Source of the DNA: Syntrophobacter sp963666995
GTDB lineage: Bacteria; Desulfobacterota; Syntrophobacteria; Syntrophobacterales; Syntrophobacteraceae
Length of the DNA stretch: 64,000 nucleotides
Assembly: GCA_963666995.1 (NCBI GenBank)
Contig: OY762941.1
Span: 992,001-1,056,000, forward strand
Direction: 5' to 3'
Positions 7,320 through 16,004 of this stretch are shown here, in pieces. Every line of letters starts with the position of its first letter. The stretch's first letter is position 1. The position numbers were made by a program, and so were the translations under genes. The notes beneath the pieces are model-generated. The model was given only the letters and a program-made list of their open reading frames with translations. It had not been told where the DNA came from and did no database searches.

Positions 7320-8807
7320 CTACAGAGCGGCCGACAGGCGGGCTTCATGCTCGCCCAGGCTCCTGTATGCTTCCTCTACACGGTAGATTTCTCTTTCGAG
7401 CCATTCCGAATTCACCTGGAGTTGAGATTCCGCCTCGCGGATCATCTCTTCCACTCGTTTTGGATTGGGACCGCCGACGATGTTCTTGGACATCACGTTT
7501 TCGTAAGGATCTATTGCCTGCCGGATGTCTTTCTCACTGAGCACGAGTTCTCGCTTGAGGAGGGTCTTGGATACGGTCTGAAGGAGCGGCGCATTGATCC
7601 CCGCCATTCCGGTCCCGGCCTCAACGACCTCGCCCACCATCTCCCCCACAACGCTATGCGCTTCAGAGAACGAAATGCCGCATTTCTGCACCAGCGCATC
7701 CGCCAGGGCCGTGACCGTCGAGAAATTGCCCCTGGCCCGCTCCAGGGATCGCTCTTTCCTGATTTTCGAATGCCTCAAAGTCTCAATGACGAGCTGCAGC
7801 GCCTGTAGTGTGCTACGGTGCCCTTCCCAGTACAAGGTAGGCACTTCGAACAGGTCCATACAGAGCGAAAAAGGGGTATTCTTCAAGACCGCAGCGCTGG
7901 ACACAAAACTGCCCAGGCTATGTGCCGCCTTAGCCTTCGCAAGCTCGAGGGAAATGGGGTTCTTCTTCTGCGGCATGATACTGCTGCAGATCGCAATCTC
8001 GCCGCCGATGTCGAGCAGTCCGAACTCATCCGTGGCCCAGATGTAATGATCCTGAGCAATGCGGCTGATCGTGACCATCATGATTGCGCATGCCGCCTCC
8101 GCTTCGAGGATATAGTCGCGTGCTCCAACGCAATCGAGAGTGTTTTTCATCAGGCTCTCGAAGCCGAGCAGTTCGCTCAAGAGATCACGATTGATGGGGA
8201 AAGCCGTACCAGCCAGCGCAGCCGCACCGTAGGGACAGGTATTGGTCGTGCGGTAGGCGCTCCTGATTCGCTCGAAATCCCGCACAAGCGTCTGCACCGC
8301 CGCAGTGCAATAATGACCGTATGTTATCGGCTGGGCGGGCTGGGTGTGGGTATAGCCGGTCAGCACAGTCTCCAGGTGCTCCGATGCCAGAGCGAGGAGC
8401 AGTTTCTGCAGTTCCAGATTCTTCCTGCATACATCCCACAAGGACTTGCGGATTTCCATCCTTGCCAATGTGGCGTAGATGTCATTTCTGCTTCGTCCGG
8501 TGTGCAGACGGCCCCCAAGCTCGCGGCCCACGATTTCGAATAATGCATGTTCCACATTGAAATAGAGTTCCTCGTATTTTCCGGAAAGATCGTTTACGGT
8601 CAGTTCCCGCTGAACCCTTTCCAATCCCTCGATGAGGCTCACGGCCGTTCTTTGATCAATGATCTTCTCCTCGGCCAGCATGACCGCATAGGCCTTGTTC
8701 AATGCGATCATCTCTTCAAAGCCGAGGTTATACTCGGCCACAGTCCCCGGTAGTAGAATATCTTTTTGCATTACCTCGGATAGTTCCGCCCTGATCCGTT
8801 CTCTCAT
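7320..8807 (-). CDS. Argininosuccinate-lyase-like C-N lyase
   Basis: A 495-residue protein of the argininosuccinate lyase branch of the fumarase superfamily. It shows 'GGRLHTGRSRND', 'TGYTHTQPAQPITYGHY', 'CPYGAAALAGTAFPINR' and the signature 'CSSIMPQKKNPISLE' with the catalytic-loop Ser. No arginine-synthesis gene is nearby. Its partners are a C4-dicarboxylate transporter (upstream) and an aspartase/fumarase homologue (downstream). This context points to catabolism of an N-substituted aspartate, releasing fumarate, as ethylenediamine-disuccinate lyase does within this same family. That role is inference; a true ArgH is possible but less likely here. The ATG is preceded by AGGAGA at good spacing. 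Confidence 0.8.
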   Translation of the reverse strand: MRERIRAELSEVMQKDILLPGTVAEYNLGFEEMIALNKAYAVMLAEEKIIDQRTAVSLIEGLERVQRELTVNDLSGKYEELYFNVEHALFEIVGRELGGRLHTGRSRNDIYATLARMEIRKSLWDVCRKNLELQKLLLALASEHLETVLTGYTHTQPAQPITYGHYCTAAVQTLVRDFERIRSAYRTTNTCPYGAAALAGTAFPINRDLLSELLGFESLMKNTLDCVGARDYILEAEAACAIMMVTISRIAQDHYIWATDEFGLLDIGGEIAICSSIMPQKKNPISLELAKAKAAHSLGSFVSSAAVLKNTPFSLCMDLFEVPTLYWEGHRSTLQALQLVIETLRHSKIRKERSLERARGNFSTVTALADALVQKCGISFSEAHSVVGEMVGEVVEAGTGMAGINAPLLQTVSKTLLKRELVLSEKDIRQAIDPYENVMSKNIVGGPNPKRVEEMIREAESQLQVNSEWLEREIYRVEEAYRSLGEHEARLSAAL

Positions 8808-8836
8808 GATCTTTCTCCTGAAGCTTCAAGGTGCAC

Positions 8837-10156
8837 TTACAAAAGGATCGCCGCGAGCACGAAGCCGGTCACCAGTGAACCGGTTTCGGTTATCAGGCCC
8901 GGCAGCATATAACTGTGATTTAGAACGTATTTCCCGATCTTGGTTGATCCAGTCGTATCAAACATGACCCCAGCGATCAAAGTGGCATAGGTGGGGAAGA
9001 AGAAGTAGCCGTTCACCGCAGGATAGGCCGCAATGATGAAAGGAGCCGGAACGCCCAGGGTTATTCCCAGAGGAACAAGAGCACGGACCGTTGCGGCTTG
9101 GCTCAGAATCAAGGTCGAAGCAGCGAACAAGGCGATGGAAAAAGTCCAGGGATAGGCGGTGACAAGCTCTTGAAGGCCCGATTTGATATAGGGAAGATGA
9201 GCTGCGATGAGTGTATCCCCCATCCATGCAATCCCGAAGATGCACAGAACACCGGACAGACCGGATCGAAAGACGGAGCCTGCCGATGCTTTTTCGGCAT
9301 CGGCCTTGCAAGCCAGGATGATGATTCCCGCGACCACCAGCATAAGGATTTCGATGGTGTGAACCATTGACAGCGGCTGCATTTTTTCACCGTAACTCAC
9401 CACAGGTCTCAGAGAGGGGAATGTTCCCAGCAGCGTGATCAGAATCGCACCGGCCAGAAATACAACCACGGACACTTTCGCTTCTTTGCTCGCCGTGATT
9501 TTGAAGTCCTTTTTCGTTGCGACCGGAGGGATCAGACCTTTTTCGACCAAGGCCAGATACTTCGGATCTTTGTCCAGATCGACGCCCATTCGACTCGCGT
9601 ACAGAGCGCCCAGCAAAACACCGATGATGGTGGAGGGGACTGAAATCATGAGAATATGCATGAGGGTCACGTTGAATGGAGCGAGGAGCGCCACCAGGGT
9701 CACCGTAGCGGCCGAAATGGGGCAGGCGGTGATAGCCTGTTGAGAGGCGATCGCCGAGATGGTTATGGGCCGTTCGGGGCGCACTCCGACTTCGCGGGAT
9801 ACTTCAGCGATGACGGGTAGAATGCTGAAAACCACGTTACCCGTTCCGGCCATGAATGTGAACAGGTAGGAAACCATAGGGGCCAGAAAGGTAATGCGCG
9901 ATGGATTCTTTCTAAGTATGTATTCAGCCATTTGAACCAGAAAATCCATGCCCCCCGCTGCCTGAAGAGCGCTGGCCGCCAAAATGACCGCAGCGATGAT
10001 CAGCATCACATCGACCGGGGGTGATGTGGGGGTGAGATGAAAGAGGAAAACAAGCACGGCAAGCCCCATCCCGCCTGCCATTCCCATAAAGACCCCGCCT
10101 ATTCGTGCACCGAGCATGAGCATCAACAGCACGACCGCAAATTCGATCCAGAACAT
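8837..10156 (-). CDS. Anaerobic C4-dicarboxylate transporter, Dcu family
   Basis: A 439-residue polytopic membrane protein matching the DcuA/DcuB exchanger family (which swaps fumarate, malate or aspartate for succinate during anaerobic growth). It starts 'MFWIEFAVVLLMLMLGARIGGVFMGMAGG' and carries the conserved segments 'PPVDVMLIIAAVILAASALQAAGGMDFLVQ', 'SAIASQQAITACPISAATVTLVALL' and 'PAVNGYFFFPTYATLIAGVMFDTTGSTKIGKYVLNHSYMLPGL'. GGAGGT precedes the ATG. It is the first gene of the transporter/lyase set and sits behind a strong palindromic operator. A close paralogue is encoded at 12500-13816. Confidence 0.92.
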   Translation of the reverse strand: MFWIEFAVVLLMLMLGARIGGVFMGMAGGMGLAVLVFLFHLTPTSPPVDVMLIIAAVILAASALQAAGGMDFLVQMAEYILRKNPSRITFLAPMVSYLFTFMAGTGNVVFSILPVIAEVSREVGVRPERPITISAIASQQAITACPISAATVTLVALLAPFNVTLMHILMISVPSTIIGVLLGALYASRMGVDLDKDPKYLALVEKGLIPPVATKKDFKITASKEAKVSVVVFLAGAILITLLGTFPSLRPVVSYGEKMQPLSMVHTIEILMLVVAGIIILACKADAEKASAGSVFRSGLSGVLCIFGIAWMGDTLIAAHLPYIKSGLQELVTAYPWTFSIALFAASTLILSQAATVRALVPLGITLGVPAPFIIAAYPAVNGYFFFPTYATLIAGVMFDTTGSTKIGKYVLNHSYMLPGLITETGSLVTGFVLAAILL

Positions 10157-10239
10157 GAGTCACCTCCGGTTTCAGAGTTCGAATGATTCCACCTTTCGCC
10201 AAAATTCCTTCATCATAATCCAAAAAAATGACGTATTTT

Positions 10240-10292
10240 ATTCACCAATTATATACTGGTGAATTATATTCACCAGTATTAATAAAAGCAAG
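10240..10292 (-). promoter_or_regulatory. Promoter and palindromic operator of the Dcu/lyase genes
   Basis: The sequence holds a perfect 12-bp inverted repeat (atactggtgaat, 3-bp spacer, attcaccagtat; 10253-10279) and a further half-site ATTCACCA at 10240-10247, which pairs with TGGTGAAT at 10257-10264. On the minus strand a sigma-70-like promoter fits over it: CTTGCT (10287-10292), an 18-bp spacer and TATAAT (10263-10268). The operator therefore overlaps the -10 box, as expected for repression. The RpiR-type regulator at 11022-11930 is the natural candidate to bind here (inference). Confidence 0.6.
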
Positions 10293-11021
10293 CCTTTATC
10301 AAGTGAAAATTTTTCAGGTTGAGCAATCCGGCGAATTATCGGGGAGGATTCGCGGTGACGGACCGTTGCACGCCCCGCACCGTTTGACGCATGAGGGACC
10401 TGGAGAGGCACGAACAAACATGTGCCGGCACGAAGCTTTGCTGCAAAACGATTCCTCATGGATGTGCGCACGATCTTGAACCTCCCGTTGCCGCGTTATC
10501 TGCCCTTCTGGCGGGATTGCACAGGGCCGGGTTTTCGGCGGGGGTTTTGGCGACTGGGAATTACAGGCAAGTCGGGGGGAGGCCACCGCACATGAAACGA
10601 GAGGAAAAAAGTCTGCGGCAGGTGGTCTGGGAAGACATACGGCTATGCCGGGCAAGTATTCGCATGAATGTGCAAAACAAGTCCCGGCCTGCCGGGATGC
10701 AGCGGATTCCGGGCAGGAGGTTTGGGCCATCCCCGAAGGTGCGGGATCGGGAGTGACCTTAAAACAGTCATTCACTGCGAGTATCACGTCCCGCAAATCA
10801 GATGGTGTTTGCCAGGGTGAGAAAGCGGCTTGTTACAAAATTCCACGTCCATACTTTGTAGCATCGAACTTAAGGGATGCAACACCGGATAAAGGTTGTA
10901 CTCCTGTCGGAGAGGCCGCCCCGACGCTTTTGATGCGGGGAGGTCAGTGACAAAGACATTCCATTTCAGACCGGGACCTCGTTTATCAGGAAGGATGAAT
11001 ATGCATTGAACTTTCCCGGGC
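10293..11021. other. Gene-free stretch between Dcu operon and rpiR-type gene
   Basis: About 730 bp. Frames exist on both strands but they are Pro/Cys/Ser-rich with no family resemblance, so I treat them as non-coding. No repeat or RNA gene was recognised. Confidence 0.3.
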
Positions 11022-11930
11022 CTATCTTTCAGGAGGTAATCCGGACGGAAGAGAAAGACTTGTCTTGGAAAGGGCCGCCCATTTCAGGAAAATCTGATTC
11101 TCGCGGGCATATTCTTCAAATCTCTTCAGATACTTTCGCGTTCGCTTTTGATTGCGGTGAGCCGTAGCATAGGACAGCGCGTTGATCAACGCCATGACGG
11201 CACCCAGGTTATCGACAAACGAAACAACACGCGACGGAATGACAAAAGAGACTTCCGACAACTTCGCCAGAGGGGATAAGATGCTGTCGGTCAAACCCAC
11301 AACAGGAATGCCGACCTTTCTGAGTTCAGTAGCGGCCGAAATGGTCTTTCGAGGATAGCGGCGGAAAGTGAAGATAAGGGCCACCGTATCGCTATGACAA
11401 TCCTTGATGAAGCTGTCGGTTGTCTCCAAATACTCCGTGAACACCCGGACATTCGGCCTGATCTTGCCAAAGATATATCCCGAATACTCGGCAAGGCACC
11501 TGCTGCCCTGCGTGCCGATTATCACCAGATTTTCCTTGGTGGTCAGCAGTTCGACAGCCCTGTCAAATCGCTCGGGACGAATACCTTTGATCGTCTGGTT
11601 CATAATGTCAACTTCTGTGGAGAATATCTTATGGAAGATAGTATCCTCATTGGCCGACTTGAGCTGAGCAAAGCTATCCAGCGTCGAGATGTCCTGTTTG
11701 ACAAGTTCCCGGAGAGAGTTCTGGAAAGTAGCATAGCCGGAGTACCCGAGAGACATGGCGAATCGGATGACGGTGGACTCTCCGACCCCCGCGGCCTTGG
11801 CCAGGTCCATTGATTTCATGAACGACACTTCTTTATAATTGTTCAGAATGAAGGCAGCGAGAGCGATCTGTTTTGGCGGCAATACGCCTTTCTCCGATTC
11901 GATGCGCGCTAATACACCTTTGCTTTCCAT
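11022..11930 (-). CDS. RpiR/MurR-family transcriptional regulator
   Basis: A 302-residue protein with the two-domain plan of the RpiR family. The N-terminal helix-turn-helix is at about residues 37-70 ('MKSMDLAKAAGVGESTVIRFAMSLGYSGYATFQ'). A SIS sugar-phosphate-binding-type domain follows at about 120-250 ('ENLVIIGTQGSRCLAEYSGY', 'DTVALIFTFRRYPRKTISA', 'IPVVGLTDSILSPLAKLSEVSFVIPS'). The family senses phosphosugars or other small anions and represses or activates neighbouring catabolic genes. It lies between the two Dcu transporter genes, so it probably controls one or both (inference). The ligand is unknown. Confidence 0.88.
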   Translation of the reverse strand: MESKGVLARIESEKGVLPPKQIALAAFILNNYKEVSFMKSMDLAKAAGVGESTVIRFAMSLGYSGYATFQNSLRELVKQDISTLDSFAQLKSANEDTIFHKIFSTEVDIMNQTIKGIRPERFDRAVELLTTKENLVIIGTQGSRCLAEYSGYIFGKIRPNVRVFTEYLETTDSFIKDCHSDTVALIFTFRRYPRKTISAATELRKVGIPVVGLTDSILSPLAKLSEVSFVIPSRVVSFVDNLGAVMALINALSYATAHRNQKRTRKYLKRFEEYARENQIFLKWAALSKTSLSLPSGLPPER

Positions 11931-12427
11931 AATCCTGCTCCTGGGAAATTATGCCCGATCGTGCCATTTCCGCATTTTCAGTGAAATTATAGCTTCGTAA
12001 ACCCGAAACGGCACTTTGGACTGTGGAAGTCAATTTTCCATTCACCGGGAAATGTGTCAATGATAATCGGAGGTCTTTTGCGCAATCCTAAAGCAGATTG
12101 TTTCTGCCGGAAACGGGAGTTCGGGGGGTGCCGCGCCGGCCAGTGTGAGCTTACCCCTTCAGATGTGCCGTTTATAATTTGTAATCCGCCCAACAGGACC
12201 ACAGATGCGGAGTTGCGGATCGATTACCAGCGGGTGCCGGCCCGGGCCCTGGTTTGCAATAATCTTCATGTAGTCGGCGCCGTGCAGACATCTGCCGCAA
12301 ATATGGTCGGGCAAGGGCATCACCCGGCAGTCGATTGTCCAAAAAACGCGCGGTCAACTGGACAAAACCCATCACTGGGGTGGTGAATTGAAGACCGCGC
12401 CTGAATGTGGATTCGGTAATTGAAGGA
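11931..12427. other. Gene-free stretch
   Basis: About 500 bp between the rpiR-type gene and the second Dcu gene. It includes the promoter region of the regulator, with an AT-rich part near 11945-12000 containing ttcagtgaaatt. No gene was recognised. Confidence 0.25.
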
Positions 12428-12457
12428 TGGTGGGCACGATGATGCTTGTGCCCACCA
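12428..12457 (-). terminator. Hairpin after the second Dcu gene
   Basis: TGGTGGGCAC and GTGCCCACCA form a perfect 10-bp stem with a 10-base loop, ~45 bp beyond the stop of the Dcu gene at 12500. No strong U-run follows on the minus strand, so termination may be weak or the hairpin may only stabilise the 3' end. Confidence 0.45.
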
Positions 12458-12499
12458 TGACTCATCCCAGGCCCAGGCCGGAATGTCGATCCGGGATGG

Positions 12500-13816
12500 C
12501 TATAGTAACTCGGCAAGGCCGTAACTGACCAACAACGAGACGATGATCGTTATCATCCCTGGAACCATGCAGCTGTGGTTCAGCACGAATTTGCCTATTT
12601 TCGTGGTCCCGGTGGTGTCGAAGGCTACCCCGGCGATAAGCGTCGGGTAAGTCGGCAGGAAAAAATAGCCGTTGACGGCGGGAAAAGCGGCAATAATGAA
12701 AGGTGCCGGGATGCCGAGCGCGATCCCCAGAGGCATGAGTGTCCGGACTGTCGCCGCCTGACTGTGGATGAGGACCGATGCGGCGAAGAGGGCAAGGGCA
12801 AAGATCCAAGGGTGAGCGGTCACGATGCCCTGGATTCCTTCCTTGATGAAGCTCATATGGTTCATGATCAATGTGTCTCCCAGCCAGGCCACACCGAAAA
12901 TGCAGGCGACTCCCAGGGTGCCGTTTATGTATACGCTTCCGGTTATGACCTTTTTGATGTCCGCCTTGCAGACCAGTACCATAATGGCGGACATGGTCAG
13001 CATGACTATCTCGATTGTCTGACTCATCGCCAGAGGCTGAATCTTTCCATCGTAGTTGAGAGCGGGTCTGAGCGAAGGGAACGTTCCAAAGAGGGTGATC
13101 AGCACGGCGGCGGTCAGGAAAAGAAACACGGCAATTTTGGCGTTTTTTGAGGCCGTGATCTTGAAATTCTCCTTCCTGACCAGGGGAGGAATCAGGCCTT
13201 TGCTCACTCGGTCGAGATATTCCGGATCCTGCTCGAGGTCTTTTCCCATTTTGTTTGCATACAACGCTCCGACGAACACTCCTATCAAGGTCGCCGGGAT
13301 GGAAATCATGAGAATTCTGGCCAGAGAAACGTTGAAAGGCGCGAGGAGAGCCAACATGGCCACTGTTGCCGCGGAGATGGGCGTTGAGGTGATGGCTTGC
13401 TGGGAAGCGATTGCCGAGATGGAGAGAGGCCTTTCCGGACGCACCCCCGATTCCCGAGCCACTTCCGCAATGACCGGCAGGATGCTGAAGACCACGTATC
13501 CGGTGCCGGAAAGAAACGTGAATACATACGCTACCAAAGGACCAAGAAACGTAATGTGGTCGGGATGTTTTCTCAATATGTACTCGGCGATCTGCACGAG
13601 GTAATCCATCCCGCCGGTTGCCTGAAGCACACTGGCAGCTATGACTACGGAGAAAATGATCAGCATGACGTCGATGGGCGGAGCCGTAGGCGTAAGGTGG
13701 AAGATGAATGCGAGAATGGCCAGGCCGAGCCCTCCCGCCATACCCAGAAAGACCCCGCCGATCCGTGCGCCAATCAGAAGGACGACAAATACCACAGCGA
13801 ATTGCCACCAGAACAT
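12500..13816 (-). CDS. Second anaerobic C4-dicarboxylate transporter, Dcu family
   Basis: A 438-residue paralogue of the protein at 8837-10156, similar throughout: 'MFWWQFAVVFVVLLIGARIGGVFLGMAGG', 'SAIASQQAITSTPISAATVAMLALL', 'PAVNGYFFLPTYPTLIAGVAFDTTGTTKIGKFVLNHS'. I start it at the Met that aligns with the first paralogue; AGAAGGAGAAG lies just upstream, and the longer frame has no such site. The function is C4-dicarboxylate exchange or uptake under anaerobic conditions. The gene stands alone, with a terminator-like hairpin after it. Two such transporters fit an organism that grows on or exports fumarate and succinate. Confidence 0.92.
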   Translation of the reverse strand: MFWWQFAVVFVVLLIGARIGGVFLGMAGGLGLAILAFIFHLTPTAPPIDVMLIIFSVVIAASVLQATGGMDYLVQIAEYILRKHPDHITFLGPLVAYVFTFLSGTGYVVFSILPVIAEVARESGVRPERPLSISAIASQQAITSTPISAATVAMLALLAPFNVSLARILMISIPATLIGVFVGALYANKMGKDLEQDPEYLDRVSKGLIPPLVRKENFKITASKNAKIAVFLFLTAAVLITLFGTFPSLRPALNYDGKIQPLAMSQTIEIVMLTMSAIMVLVCKADIKKVITGSVYINGTLGVACIFGVAWLGDTLIMNHMSFIKEGIQGIVTAHPWIFALALFAASVLIHSQAATVRTLMPLGIALGIPAPFIIAAFPAVNGYFFLPTYPTLIAGVAFDTTGTTKIGKFVLNHSCMVPGMITIIVSLLVSYGLAELL

Positions 13817-14186
13817 TCGATCTTCTCCTTCTTCCAACGTGCCCCACCGGGCTGTGTTTGAATCTGCGACTTTTTGCCGGTCCAACTTTCCATGAGGTTC
13901 CTGCAAGCATTCCAGAGCATTGAGCAATCAGCATGCCAGGCTTTGCCACGCCACACTTAAGGAAGCAATACAATTGTCTTTTTATTTTCTACGGGCGCAT
14001 CGACGCCATCATTGCGCACAAACGACTTATTCATGAATGAATTGAAATTCAGTATTATTGGCTATTGAAGGATTAATGAAATTGAGCAATCTCATTACAT
14101 TACTGTTTGAATCTCCCACTTCAACGCCCAGATTGAGTTCTTTCAAAACTGAATTATGATGCTGAGATCAAATCACAATTGAATTG
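13817..14186. other. Upstream region of the second Dcu gene
   Basis: AT-rich from about 13960 to 14160, with the palindrome TTCATGAA near 14030 and the repeated motif ATTGAAATT/AATGAAATT. Regulatory sites for the Dcu gene are likely here, but the operator of the first Dcu gene (TTCACCA pairs) is not repeated. Confidence 0.3.
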
Positions 14187-14305
14187 GGTTTGGCTCCCCT
14201 GGAACGACGAACCAACCGCATGGAGCCCGCGGAGATCGAGGCCTGAATCGGTGAGGTGGCCAATGAGTTGCTCAGAGTGCCGGCGCCGTGTGTAAATGTC
14301 TCCAA
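14187..14305 (+). pseudogene. Possible ketopantoate reductase C-terminal remnant
   Basis: The frame reads APLERRTNRMEPAEIEA, a TGA, then IGEVANELLRVPAPCVNVS. This resembles the conserved end of 2-dehydropantoate 2-reductases (GR.TEIDALNG.VVRLG.ELGVPTPVN), with a stop in the middle. Only ~38 codons remain. The assignment rests on this short match. Confidence 0.3.
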
Positions 14306-14593
14306 ATCAATGGAATAAAAGGGTTCATCCGGGAAATGTTACATCAGCGTAGCCATTCAATTCGCGGCCTCTGGACTTCCAACAACCATTTGAACCAGGC
14401 ACTGCAGCGGCAGGTAAGCCGACTGCCGCTCAGGAGTCTTGGAAGCGAGTCTGTCCGACGTCTACGACGCAGTGCGCGGCAATCCCGTTTGCCACGCGCT
14501 ACGCACCGGGAAATGGCATAGAGTCTCGGAGCCCCAAAATGACAAAAGCCGCGAGCGTGGCACGCTATGCGGCAGATCGTCAATCCAAGTCAA

Positions 14594-14764
14594 TTTCTTC
14601 AATAATTTCAATGAGTGGTGCCGAAGGCCGGATTCTATGACATGTAATGATTCCGGGCATTTACAAATGCACCTGCCAATCCGATGCGCCAAGAAGTACC
14701 CCGGAGCACACCGAGACCCCGGGACCAGGAAAGGTAATAACGCATCCCGGAAACGCGGGAGTTG
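14594..14764. repeat. Dispersed repeat, copy B (tRNA-Leu 3'-end-like)
   Basis: This copy matches copy A (3993-4162) along its length. It starts its tRNA-like part at 14617 (TGGTGCCGAAGGCCGGATTC, 19 of 20 bases equal to the tRNA-Leu(GAG) 3' end as read on this strand). The segment from about 14680 to 14735 is nearly identical to copy A. It has the same orientation as the tRNA at 23635, i.e. a direct repeat, as expected for attachment sites. The IS630-type element begins 46 bp further on. Confidence 0.65.
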
Positions 14765-14810
14765 GACCCACGTCTTCGTCCTTAGATTGGCTTGCTGTAA
14801 GGATTTAATA

Positions 14811-15467
14811 CTATTTTGCGTGCAAGTTGATACTAACGATCCAAGAAAACCCTGTCATGCTTGCCACTGATGCGGGGTCCTTTTCGAGGGCGTCAAGAGA
14901 CTGCATCAATTGATCCTCCACAGCCTCAATGCTGTTGAAAGCCTTGTTGCGGAAACCGTTCTCTCGGATGTTCTCCCAAACGTGCTCCACCGGGTTGAGT
15001 TCCGGACTGTAAGGTGGAAGGAAGATCAGCGACATGTTCTCGGGCACGCTGAGCGCCTTGGCTTTGTGCCACCCAGCGCCATCCATGACCATGAGGATGA
15101 ACTCCTGCGGATGTCGATTGCTCACTTCCCGCAGGAAAATAGACATGGCCTGTTCGCTAACTTGGGGCAAAATCAACGAATCCAGGGTGCCGTCATGAGG
15201 GGATAGCGCAACGTATGCATAGGTATACTCGCGCACGATCTGATTGGGTACATAGGGGCGAATCCCGTGAGGCGCCCAGCACCGTTGAGGAGTGCTGATT
15301 CTTCCAAAACGACCTTCATCTTGCCACATTAATCGCAATCGTACTCGCACGGGAGCAAGTGTCTTGGAGCATTTAGCCACTGTTTTCGGGAGTTTTTTTA
15401 AAGCCCTCCTGGGCCTCGGTGTTGCTATTGGGATGACGGGGCCTTGGAATGATAGTTCGCCAATCAT
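14811..15467 (-). CDS. IS630-family transposase, frame B (DDE catalytic part)
   Basis: This frame holds the DDE domain: 'LRLMWQDEGRFGRISTPQRCWAPHG' with the first Asp, 'EFILMVMDGAGWHKAKAL' with the second, and 'LPPYSPELNPVEHVWENIRENGF' with the Glu. The part that aligns to IS630 proteins starts at 'LPKTVAKCSKTLAPVRVRLRL', right where frame A reaches its A7 run. The two frames therefore probably give one ~350-residue protein after a frame change. The frame is +1 relative to frame A. Its own ATG start would give residues that do not fit the family. Confidence 0.85.
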   Translation of the reverse strand: MIGELSFQGPVIPIATPRPRRALKKLPKTVAKCSKTLAPVRVRLRLMWQDEGRFGRISTPQRCWAPHGIRPYVPNQIVREYTYAYVALSPHDGTLDSLILPQVSEQAMSIFLREVSNRHPQEFILMVMDGAGWHKAKALSVPENMSLIFLPPYSPELNPVEHVWENIRENGFRNKAFNSIEAVEDQLMQSLDALEKDPASVASMTGFSWIVSINLHAK

Positions 15468-15876
15468 GCCGGTCCAGCATCCGATAGATGGTGCTTTGGG
15501 CTACTTTGCGCCCCACCAGGGCTTCAAAGGCCTGTTGAATCTTACTCACGACTAAAATGCCGCCATGTGTGGCTTGGTCCAGGAATTGCGAAAGGAATTG
15601 ACGTTCTTGCTCGATAGTCATGTAACCGGAGCGGCGACCGCCCCAGTTGCGATTTTGCGATTGCTTGAAGGTGCTGAATTTCTTCCGCAATTGAACTACT
15701 GTTCCACGAGAACGACCAACTATTTGTCCAGTGATGCGGTCAGGGATGTCGAGAAGGCCAGGGATCAGTACGGCTTGGGCCATTCTGAGATCATCGGAAG
15801 TCTTGGCTTTCTGTACGGCTTCCGTCGCCAACTGAAGCACCTCGCTTGATACTTTCACTTTCTTTGGCATTGGCAA
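15373..15876 (-). CDS. IS630-family transposase, frame A (HTH part)
   Basis: 167 codons with the paired N-terminal helix-turn-helix of IS630 transposases ('QAVLIPGLLDIPDRITGQIVGRSRGTVVQLRKKF') and a second winged-helix part ('GGILVVSKIQQAFEALVGRKVAQSTIYRMLDRHDW'). It ends soon after 'EAQEGFKK', where the catalytic part continues in another frame. A run of seven A residues sits exactly at this point (minus-strand TTTAAAAAAAC, about 15394-15404). It can serve for ribosomal or transcriptional slippage that joins the frames. Confidence 0.85.
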   Translation of the reverse strand: MPMPKKVKVSSEVLQLATEAVQKAKTSDDLRMAQAVLIPGLLDIPDRITGQIVGRSRGTVVQLRKKFSTFKQSQNRNWGGRRSGYMTIEQERQFLSQFLDQATHGGILVVSKIQQAFEALVGRKVAQSTIYRMLDRHDWRTIIPRPRHPNSNTEAQEGFKKTPENSG

Positions 15877-15975
15877 CCCCCCTTTGAGTGGTGGGTTGCA
15901 TCATACTATGGTTCAATCTTGAACGCAAGTTGGTATAAAAGGGTCTGCACCACTTATGCACCACCAGTCGTAAAC

Positions 15976-16004
15976 AGGTGGAAGAGGATTCGAACCTCCG
16001 ACCA
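15976..16004 (-). other. tRNA 3'-end-like fragment
   Basis: On the minus strand GGAGGTTCGAATCCTCT can form a T arm with the universal TTCGAAT loop, followed by TCCACC, like the 3' end of a tRNA. No D or anticodon arm lies on its 5' side. Similar 22-bp sequences (GCACCACTTATGCACCACC at ~15947 and GCACCACTCCTGTACCACC at ~16054) flank it. It may be an attachment-site footprint of a lost element. Confidence 0.35.

Larger units (their letters stand above)
14811..15933 (-). mobile_element. IS630-family insertion sequence
   Basis: About 1.12 kb, carrying a two-frame transposase. The ends read inward as CTATTTTGCGTGC (left) and CCAACTTGCGTTC (right), imperfect terminal inverted repeats. Each is flanked on the outside by TA (14809-14810 and 15934-15935), the target duplicated by IS630/Tc1-type elements. 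The stop codon of the second transposase frame lies within the left end, as is common in this family. The length and gene plan are normal, so it may be intact. Confidence 0.8.

Noticed and set aside
10314..10796. 160-codon minus-strand frame in the gap before the rpiR-type gene
   Set aside because: Pro/Cys/Ser-rich, no ribosome-binding site, no recognisable domain.
12462..13973. 503-codon open frame overlapping the second Dcu gene
   Set aside because: It is the same strand in another frame, with His/Arg/Ser-rich composition and no homology, while the Dcu frame has clear family motifs. Shadow frame.
14439..14870. 143-codon frame similar to one at 3936-4148 (shared RCAKKYPGAHRDPGTRKG)
   Set aside because: The similarity is that of the dispersed repeat DNA; the frames differ outside it and include tRNA-like sequence. 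Not a protein family.
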